Below, in pieces: positions 27,332 to 32,358 of a stretch of DNA of 32,358 bases (position 1 is the first letter of the stretch; each line of letters starts with the position of its first letter). The DNA lies in the IMG/VR virus record IMGVR_UViG_3300035678_000006, positions 1 to 32,358 of that record; one strand, written 5' to 3'. Made by a program: the position numbers and the translations under genes. This stretch comes from a virus. The notes under the pieces were generated by a model. That model made no database searches and was not told the DNA's origin. It worked only from the letters and a program-made list of their open reading frames with translations.

Positions 27332-27741
27332 TCAAGGAACACTACGACGCCATCAAGGCCCTCCTGCCGCCCACGGTGCGGGTGCACATGTGGTCCGTTC
27401 CGGCGGATCCTGTCTACCCGTACGTGGTGCTGTGGGGCGATCTGGGCGAGGAGTCGTCGGGCGGTCCTGACGGCGGTTCGTTGCAGGATGTTCCGGACGT
27501 TCTGTCGCTGCGGGTCCGGGCGACCTATGTCGGGGCGAATGCTGATTCGATGCTCATCACTGCCCGGAATGCCCGCAGGGCCCTGAACCGAAAGACTCCT
27601 GTCGTGGCGGGATGGCTTACCAACCCGCTACGACAGTCCGTCTTGATGGACGGCCAGGTGGACACAGATGTGACGCTGACCGGCGGCGGTAATCCCACCT
27701 TCGCGGTGGACGAGTTCGCGCTCGTGTCTTCCAAGCTCTAA
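27328..27741 (+). CDS. Tail terminator-like protein
   Basis: The 137-aa protein has YDAIKALLPPTVRVHMWSVP, VYPYVVLWGDLGEE and VLSLRVRATYVGANADSMLI, then DGQVDTDVTLTGGG, the alternating helix and strand order of tail terminator proteins that cap the growing tail tube. It lies in the canonical place, last of the connectors and before the major tail protein. A strong terminator follows its stop. Confidence 0.77.
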   Translation: MIKEHYDAIKALLPPTVRVHMWSVPADPVYPYVVLWGDLGEESSGGPDGGSLQDVPDVLSLRVRATYVGANADSMLITARNARRALNRKTPVVAGWLTNPLRQSVLMDGQVDTDVTLTGGGNPTFAVDEFALVSSKL

Positions 27742-27754
27742 CCCAAACCATCCC

Positions 27755-27780
27755 AGCGCCTCACCTCGGGGCGCTTTTTT
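27755..27780 (+). terminator. Intrinsic terminator within the structural module
   Basis: AGCGCCTC (27755-27762), loop ACCTC and GGGGCGCT (27768-27775) with one G-U pair are followed by a run of T to 27780. It probably reduces but does not abolish transcription into the tail genes. The 17-bp sequence from GC through six T to CATGCCCTG also occurs at the terminator near 12155. Confidence 0.85.
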
Positions 27781-27797
27781 CATGCCCTGGAGGCGAT

Positions 27798-27947
27798 ATG
27801 TCATTCGTTGACGCCATCAACCTGCGCGGTGAGATTCAGACCGTGCCGGAGCATTTCCTGACCGACTTCCCGGATCAGTTCAAGGTGCCTGATTCCGAAC
27901 CAAAACAAACCCCGCCGGCTAAGGCCGCAACCTCGAAGGAGTCCTAA
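27798..27947 (+). CDS. Small protein before the major tail protein (49 aa)
   Basis: The 49-aa frame starts after GGAGG with MSFVDAINLRGEIQTVPEHF, then FPDQFKVPDSEPKQTPPAK. Tiny genes with an equivalent VPEHFL segment are found at this place in several actinophages. The end of the ORF (GAAGGAG) provides the ribosome-binding site of the major tail gene two bases downstream. Function is unknown. Confidence 0.65.
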   Translation: MSFVDAINLRGEIQTVPEHFLTDFPDQFKVPDSEPKQTPPAKAATSKES

Positions 27948-27949
27948 AC

Positions 27950-28459
27950 ATGGGCACTCGCCTACTTGCCGATGGTAAGACAAGGTTCACCATCCTGACC
28001 ACGAAGCCCGCCAATCCGGCCGCGCCAACAGTTGCAGAACTGAACGCGGGGATACACCTGCATGACAATATCCTGACGTCTGACTTCACGTTCGGTGCTG
28101 TCGATTCGGACAAGGTGGCTGAGAAGCCGCTCGGCTCATCGGGTAACGCTAACGCGATTGGCGCGTCGAATTTCCAGCTTGCCTTCACGATCTGGCGGAA
28201 GTTCCTGACCGCCGGCGGCTTCGACGCTGCCGACGAGGCGGGCTGGGCTGCGCTGAAGGTGAAGGGCGCGACGCTCTGGGCTTATGCCCGGCAGACCGAC
28301 AAGGAGGCTTCGGCTGCGTGGGCCGCTGCGGATGAGATCTACCTCGGCGCCGAGTTCAGCAATGACAACCCGCAGCGCACGGACGGCACCGGGTTCGTGA
28401 AGTACCGCTGCCCGTGCGAGGTCCAGAAGGGTTACCCCTTCATCGCTGCCGCTGCGTAG
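27950..28459 (+). CDS. Major tail tube protein
   Basis: The 169-aa protein has the strand-rich content and position of siphovirus tail tube subunits: TRLLADGKTRFTILTTKPAN, DNILTSDFTFGAVDSDKVAE, FVKYRCPCEVQKGYPF. It lies after the tail terminator and before the tail assembly chaperones. GAAGGAG precedes the ATG. It is smaller than many tube proteins (often 190-250 aa) but in range. Confidence 0.82.
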   Translation: MGTRLLADGKTRFTILTTKPANPAAPTVAELNAGIHLHDNILTSDFTFGAVDSDKVAEKPLGSSGNANAIGASNFQLAFTIWRKFLTAGGFDAADEAGWAALKVKGATLWAYARQTDKEASAAWAAADEIYLGAEFSNDNPQRTDGTGFVKYRCPCEVQKGYPFIAAAA

Positions 28460-28468
28460 GGGGACTAG

Positions 28469-28786
28469 ATGGCTATCGCTAATTATTCGGTCCCCGTCCT
28501 GGCGGGTACGCCGCCTACGTTCGCCGCGCCTGCCACATCTGAGACTGTGCAGGTCGGTTCAACTCTGGTTGTGAAGAACGGTTCTGCCGGTGCTGTGACG
28601 GTGACGTTGGTGACTCCGGGGAACCTGCCCACGGGTGACGCTTACCCTGACCGGGTTTACACGGTCGCGGCTGGTGCTGAGGCGTGGATTCCGGTCCTGT
28701 CTGAGTACCGCAACACTGCCGGGGTTGCTGCTGTGACGTTCTCTGCGGTTGCTTCGGTGACTGCGGCGTCGATCAATCACAGCTAG
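28469..28786 (+). CDS. Beta-sandwich-like virion protein
   Basis: The 105-aa protein is almost wholly strand-like (VQVGSTLVVKNGSAGAVTVT, TVAAGAEAWIPVLSEY, GVAAVTFSAVASVTAA) with small residues and no cysteine, as in Ig-like or decoration domains. It may decorate the tail or head. AGGGGGA precedes the ATG. An inverted repeat follows its stop. Confidence 0.7.
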   Translation: MAIANYSVPVLAGTPPTFAAPATSETVQVGSTLVVKNGSAGAVTVTLVTPGNLPTGDAYPDRVYTVAAGAEAWIPVLSEYRNTAGVAAVTFSAVASVTAASINHS

Positions 28787-28793
28787 TTAGACC

Positions 28794-28830
28794 GGTTGGC
28801 GGCGCGTGATTAGGCTCCGCGCCGCCAACC
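28794..28830. terminator. Long perfect hairpin after the tail-tube genes
   Basis: GGTTGGCGGCGCG (28794-28806) and its exact complement (28818-28830) form a 13-bp stem with an 11-base loop. No T-run follows immediately (CCCAACTTTCC). It may terminate partly or guard an mRNA 3' end for the abundant tail protein. Confidence 0.65.
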
Positions 28831-28874
28831 CCCAACTTTCCTTGAGCCTATCCCCTAGAAATGGAGCCTAACCC

Positions 28875-29390
28875 ATGACTGAAACCCCGAAGGATTTTGA
28901 CTTTGACGCATGGCTGGATGGTGCGGAGCGCCCCGAGCGGGCTGTGACCGTTTATCAGAAGTCGGGGCTCATCGCCGAGCTTGACCGGCTGGCGGAGCTC
29001 ATCAACAACGCCGACGAGGAAGACGTTGATGGGCCCTCAATGGGCGGCGGTGCTGGCAGTCTGCGCGCCGAATACGCCACGATTGCGCAGCAGTTCCACG
29101 ACTCAGCGCTGACGGTTCGCGTGCAGTCGTTGACGAAGGATGAGCAGAGGGAAATTGCCGAGGCCAACACCGACCTAGACAAGACCGCGCTGGGGCGCGT
29201 GATCCTGTCTCAGGCCATCATTTCCCCGAAGGCCACCCCTGCGCAGGTGAAGAAGTTGGAGCGCGTCATCGGTGACGCGCAGTTCGCCAGGATCCTCACC
29301 GCCTACTACCAGGCGTGCAATGAGGTGCCTGAAGTGAGCGCCGATTTTTTGCCGAAGCCCTCTACACGGGGCGATGGTGGCGAGTCCTAG
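28875..29390 (+). CDS. Tail assembly chaperone (G-type)
   Basis: The 171-aa acidic, helical protein precedes the tape measure gene and matches lambda gpG-type chaperones in place and nature (FDAWLDGAERPERAVTVYQK near the start, LDRLAELINNADEEDVDGPS, then LERVIGDAQFARILTAYYQA). It would coat the tape measure protein during tail assembly. A slippery heptamer at 29345-29351 near the end lets some ribosomes shift to the -1 frame and make the longer GT form. Normal termination occurs at TAG 29388-29390. Confidence 0.88.
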   Translation: MTETPKDFDFDAWLDGAERPERAVTVYQKSGLIAELDRLAELINNADEEDVDGPSMGGGAGSLRAEYATIAQQFHDSALTVRVQSLTKDEQREIAEANTDLDKTALGRVILSQAIISPKATPAQVKKLERVIGDAQFARILTAYYQACNEVPEVSADFLPKPSTRGDGGES

Positions 29391-29752
29391 CAGCGCTGAA
29401 GACGGCTGAGCGCTTCCAGCGCCCGCCCTCCGCCTATCTCGGGCCGCTCCCCGAGTCCAAGGACAGGCTGCTGGAGTTCGCCTACACGCTTTACGTGGAG
29501 GGCATGTGTGATTGCGGCCGCCCAAAGTTCGAGTGCCGCAACGACGCCAACGCCGGGCTATACGAAGTCGCGGACGTGACCTGCCATGCGCAAGCCGCGG
29601 TCGAGGAACGCACCGGGCAGAAGGGTTTCAAGCCCGAGCCTGGGCAGCGGTTCTACGCAACCGAGATTGACGACGAATTAATCACCCGCAGGACGTTCGC
29701 GCCACTTCCCAATCCCGACGATCGCGGTAATGAAACCGGCGATGGCGACTAG
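28875..29752 (+). CDS. Tail assembly chaperone frameshift product (GT-type)
   Basis: After -1 slippage at 29345-29351 the product continues with ALYTGRWWRVLAALKTAERF, LLEFAYTLYVEGMCDCGRPK and a cysteine set (CDCG, C, C) reminiscent of a metal-binding T domain. It ends GNETGDGD at 29752, giving about 292 residues. In lambda the T part binds the tail tube protein while G binds the tape measure. A stand-alone start at 29495 is possible, but the upstream in-frame coding supports the fusion. Confidence 0.85.
29345..29351 (+). promoter_or_regulatory. Programmed -1 frameshift slippery site
   Basis: T TTT TTG lies in exact phase with the chaperone frame (GAT TTT TTG). Slipping back one base puts ribosomes into a frame that is open to 29752 and reads ALYTGRWWRVLAALKTAERF next. 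This is the classic gpG/gpGT arrangement. Confidence 0.88.
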
Positions 29753-29893
29753 CGCAGCCCAACCTGTCATCGCGTTGGGCTCCTGCTCGTAGCCGAAAGC
29801 CAGTGCGATTGCTACGCCGAACACGAGCATCCCCAGCCCCGTCTTCATGATGTTGGCGCCGCGCTTCTTGTGGTCTACCCCCGTTTGAGTCAT
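29678..29893 (-). CDS. Reverse-strand small membrane protein
   Basis: This 71-aa protein on the opposite strand has two clear transmembrane helices, MKTGLGMLVFGVAIALAF (about 16-33) and TGWAALVAIAGFITAIVGIG (about 43-62), with charged ends (KWRERPAGD). ATG at 29893 or 29848 could start it. Its 3' end lies antisense to the last 75 bases of the GT chaperone. The protein-like hydrophobicity pattern would be unlikely by chance. It is the only minus-strand gene seen in the late module, and I recall similar reverse genes before tape measures in Arthrobacter phages. Function is unknown. Confidence 0.62.
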   Translation of the reverse strand: MTQTGVDHKKRGANIMKTGLGMLVFGVAIALAFGYEQEPNAMTGWAALVAIAGFITAIVGIGKWRERPAGD

Positions 29894-29942
29894 TGGCTAA
29901 TTGTGCCATGCCTCCCGCTTTCTTAAAACCCTTGGAGGGGAC

Positions 29943-32358
29943 ATGGAACGCCGCGTAAAAGTTATATACAGCGCTGAAATCCAGAACTACAAGTCTGCGA
30001 TGGAGGCTGCGGCCGCGGCGACGGAGAAGACAAAGAAAGCTTCCGAGGAAGCGGGCAAGGCTGCCGACGCCTCCGGCAAGGCTGCTGACGAGTCCGGTAA
30101 GAAGTCTGCGGAATCGGCCAAGCTGACTGCCGCCGAGATCTCCGCGCTAGCGGCAACGCACCAAGAAGCAGCTAAGGCTTCAGGGCTTCAGTATGCTGCC
30201 ACGGGTCAGCTTGTTGACATGAACGGCAAAGCGCTGTCGTCTCAGCAGGCGGCGGCGCATGGGCTGGAGGCGTTCTCGGCAGAAGCTTACCTTGCGGCTA
30301 AGGCGCTGGAGGAAACCGCAACATCGACCGAGGCCGCCGACTCGAAGCTTCAGGAGCTCCTCGCGTCAGCTACGGAGAACGGCGACGCATGGGAGACAGT
30401 AGGCGAAGTCTTCTTGGGCGCTGGAGCGTCCGCGGCCGCTGGATTTGGGCTTGCCGCCAAGGCCGCGATGGGTTGGGAATCCGCTTGGGCTGGTGTGACG
30501 AAGACCGTTGATGGTTCGCCGGAGCAGATGGCGGCACTGGAAGGTGAGCTGCGCGGCCTGGCGAAGGTGTTGCCTTCAACCCACGAGGACATCGCCGCCG
30601 TGGCTGAGGCTGCGGGCCAGCTTGGCGTGAAGCGTGAAGACGTTGCTGGGTTCACGAAGACCATGATTGACCTTGGCGAGACGACGAACCTGACCGCCGA
30701 CGAGGCCGCCACGTCAATCGCTCAGATCAGCAACGTAATGGGCACGATGGAGCGGGACGGCTCCAAGGGGGTCGAACGGTTCAGCGCCACGCTGGTTGCG
30801 CTCGGCAATGCTGGCGCGTCCACTGAGGCTGAAATCCTCGACATGGCGCAGCGTCTCGCGGGTGCTGGAAAGCTGATCGGCGCGACTGAATCCGACGTGT
30901 TGGCATTGGCTAACGCGATGGCTTCTGTGGGTATTGAGTCGCAGCTTGGCGGCGGCGTGATGTCCCGCGTGATGCAGCGCATGTACGGGGATGTAAAGAC
31001 CGGCGGCGAAGGGCTGGAGAACCTGGCGAGGGTTGCCGGCGTCACGTCCAAGGACTTCGCTAAGGCTTTTGAGACGGACCCTGTGCGGGCCGTTGACATG
31101 ATGGTCAAGGGCCTTGGCCGCGTGAAGGACGAGGGCGGAAACGTCATGGATACCATGACGGGGCTTGGCATCAAGGGCACGGAGGAAACGTCAGTCATCT
31201 TGCGTCTGGCGGGCGCTGGTGATCTGCTGGCGGATTCGTTGAAGCTTGGCGACGCGGCATGGGAGTCGAACTCTGCACTGGCTGCCGAGGCCGCTAAGCG
31301 GTACGAAACGACCGAATCCAAGGTCAAGATTGCCTGGAACAACATCAAGGACGCGGCGATTGACGCCGGCGCGGTGTTGTTGCCTGTCGTGGCTGGCATT
31401 GCGGAGTCCGCCGCTGGCATGGCGCAGGCTTACGGCAACCTGCCGGGCCCGGTAAAGGGCGCGATTACGGCACTTGGAAGTGTTGTTGGTGTTGCCGCTT
31501 TGGGCGTTGGGGCGTTCCTGACATTGACGCCGAAGATCCTCGATACGGTGGAGTCTTTCAATAGACTTGCGCCAGCTGGGGGCCGAGCCCGTGGGGCGCT
31601 GGTGGGCGTAGGTAAGGCTGCTGGCGGGGCGATGGTCATCGGCACGCTGGCGTTGGTTTTGGCGAAGATCGCCGAGGCTGACTACATGTCCAAGATCGAC
31701 GAGGGCATGGGCGGCGTTGCTCTAGCCCTCGCTGAAATTGCGTCCAACGGGCCGCAGGCTACTACCGCCATTGACGCGTTGTTCAAGGACCGTGACGGTG
31801 GCGACCTGATCAACACGGTCACGGACCTTGAATCGGCAATCAAGAGGACTTTCAATCGTGACGGCGGCCAGCAGTTTAACGACTGGGGCGAGGGGATTGT
31901 CAACTCGATGACCGGCGTCAAGGGGTCGTCTCAGATCCTGGGTGACTCCTTCAAACGGCTTGACACGGGCCTTGCCGACTTGGTGGGCAGCGGCAAATCC
32001 GAGGATGCCGCCAAGTCGTTCGAGCGGATTAAACAGGCCGCCGAGGATCAGGGCGTAACCGTTGAGGAACTGGTAAAGAAGTTCCCGCAATATGCTGACG
32101 CTTTAAAGCAGGCCGAAGCTGATGGTAAGGGCGCTGGTGAGGGCGGGGATAAGGCTGCCGCTGGCATTCAGGCCGTTGGGGACGCATCGGCTGGTGCCGC
32201 GCCGCTCACTGAGGAAGTCGCCAAACAATTGGAGGAAGTCGGGCTAAGCGCCGATGGTGCGGTAACCGACATTGGTAAGTTCACCGCGGCACTATTCAAC
32301 GCCGGATTGCTGTCTTTGTCGGCATCTGATGCTGCTATCGGCTACCAGGACGCCATCG
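29943..32358 (+). CDS. Tail tape measure protein (partial, runs off the window)
   Basis: At least 805 residues are encoded with no stop before the end. The N-terminus is a hydrophilic coiled-coil region with SGKAAD repeats (about 34-58). The TP901-1-type minor tail domain follows at about 190-400 (LAKVLPSTHEDIAAVAEAAG, QLGGGVMSRVMQRMYGDVKT). Hydrophobic segments lie near 475-530 and 560-580 (AITALGSVVGVAALGVGAFL). The length sets the tail length and the protein is ejected with DNA. GGAGGGG precedes the ATG. Confidence 0.93.
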   Translation, partial: MERRVKVIYSAEIQNYKSAMEAAAAATEKTKKASEEAGKAADASGKAADESGKKSAESAKLTAAEISALAATHQEAAKASGLQYAATGQLVDMNGKALSSQQAAAHGLEAFSAEAYLAAKALEETATSTEAADSKLQELLASATENGDAWETVGEVFLGAGASAAAGFGLAAKAAMGWESAWAGVTKTVDGSPEQMAALEGELRGLAKVLPSTHEDIAAVAEAAGQLGVKREDVAGFTKTMIDLGETTNLTADEAATSIAQISNVMGTMERDGSKGVERFSATLVALGNAGASTEAEILDMAQRLAGAGKLIGATESDVLALANAMASVGIESQLGGGVMSRVMQRMYGDVKTGGEGLENLARVAGVTSKDFAKAFETDPVRAVDMMVKGLGRVKDEGGNVMDTMTGLGIKGTEETSVILRLAGAGDLLADSLKLGDAAWESNSALAAEAAKRYETTESKVKIAWNNIKDAAIDAGAVLLPVVAGIAESAAGMAQAYGNLPGPVKGAITALGSVVGVAALGVGAFLTLTPKILDTVESFNRLAPAGGRARGALVGVGKAAGGAMVIGTLALVLAKIAEADYMSKIDEGMGGVALALAEIASNGPQATTAIDALFKDRDGGDLINTVTDLESAIKRTFNRDGGQQFNDWGEGIVNSMTGVKGSSQILGDSFKRLDTGLADLVGSGKSEDAAKSFERIKQAAEDQGVTVEELVKKFPQYADALKQAEADGKGAGEGGDKAAAGIQAVGDASAGAAPLTEEVAKQLEEVGLSADGAVTDIGKFTAALFNAGLLSLSASDAAIGYQDAI

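Noticed and set aside
29682-29909. Minus-strand ORF with GGGAGG upstream in a different frame from the membrane protein
   Set aside because: The product is Arg/His-rich with no hydrophobic or domain pattern, whereas the overlapping frame gives a clear two-helix membrane protein.
30040-30120. Short tandem repeats in the tape measure gene as a CRISPR-like array
   Set aside because: The units are about 21 bases, in frame, encode SGKAAD, and have no spacers; they are coding repeats of a coiled coil.
30722-31420. 232-codon minus-strand ORF opposite the tape measure gene
   Set aside because: Ser/Ala/Pro-rich antisense translation of the tape measure; no independent start signal or domain.

Overview
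The window looks like the left part of a prophage of a long-tailed siphovirus in a high-GC actinobacterium. The many GTG starts, the ATGA/GTGA gene overlaps and the families present (DUF6221, DUF3310, DUF6093-like, P27-like small terminase) suggest Micrococcales, perhaps Arthrobacter-like. That placement is inference from family resemblance; no database was searched. Almost every gene lies on the + strand.

Layout. A tRNA-Ser(GCU) at 38-125, probably host-derived, marks the likely attachment site. It is followed by an HNH/AP2 endonuclease gene, three small genes and a tyrosine integrase (1692-2816). The lysogeny region (2.8-4.4 kb) holds four small helix-turn-helix genes in two divergent pairs plus an excisionase-like gene. 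From 4.5 to 8.7 kb there is a run of tightly overlapping small genes of unknown function, ended by an intrinsic terminator. The early module (8.7-14.4 kb) encodes a RecE-like exonuclease, a conserved unknown partner, SSB, a DnaN sliding clamp and the N-terminal part of a replication-initiator-like protein. From 14.5 to 18.3 kb come small genes, a C5 cytosine methyltransferase, DUF3310 and a RusA resolvase.

A 412-bp stretch with terminators, hairpins and a tRNA-like element separates early from late genes. The late module runs HNH endonuclease, small terminase, large terminase (split in two frames), portal, MuF-like protein, scaffold, major capsid, head-tail connectors, tail terminator, major tail protein, two tail assembly chaperones made by a -1 frameshift, a reverse-strand membrane gene, and a tape measure gene that runs off the window end.

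How it fits together. Integrase and excisionase-like protein would move the element at the tRNA. The HTH proteins would set lysis or lysogeny. Exonuclease, SSB, clamp and RusA would recombine and replicate DNA using host polymerase, since no polymerase, primase or helicase is visible. Terminase and HNH would package DNA into the HK97-type head. The most striking structure is the mirror-symmetric pair of divergent promoters at 3770-3935: each has an operator in an 18-bp spacer, a second operator exactly 20 bp away over the start codon, and an apparently leaderless start. Other points worth a second look are the split large terminase, a methyltransferase with three copies of one recognition-region motif, a replication gene that seems to be cut short by a stop codon, and several small genes under 60 codons.
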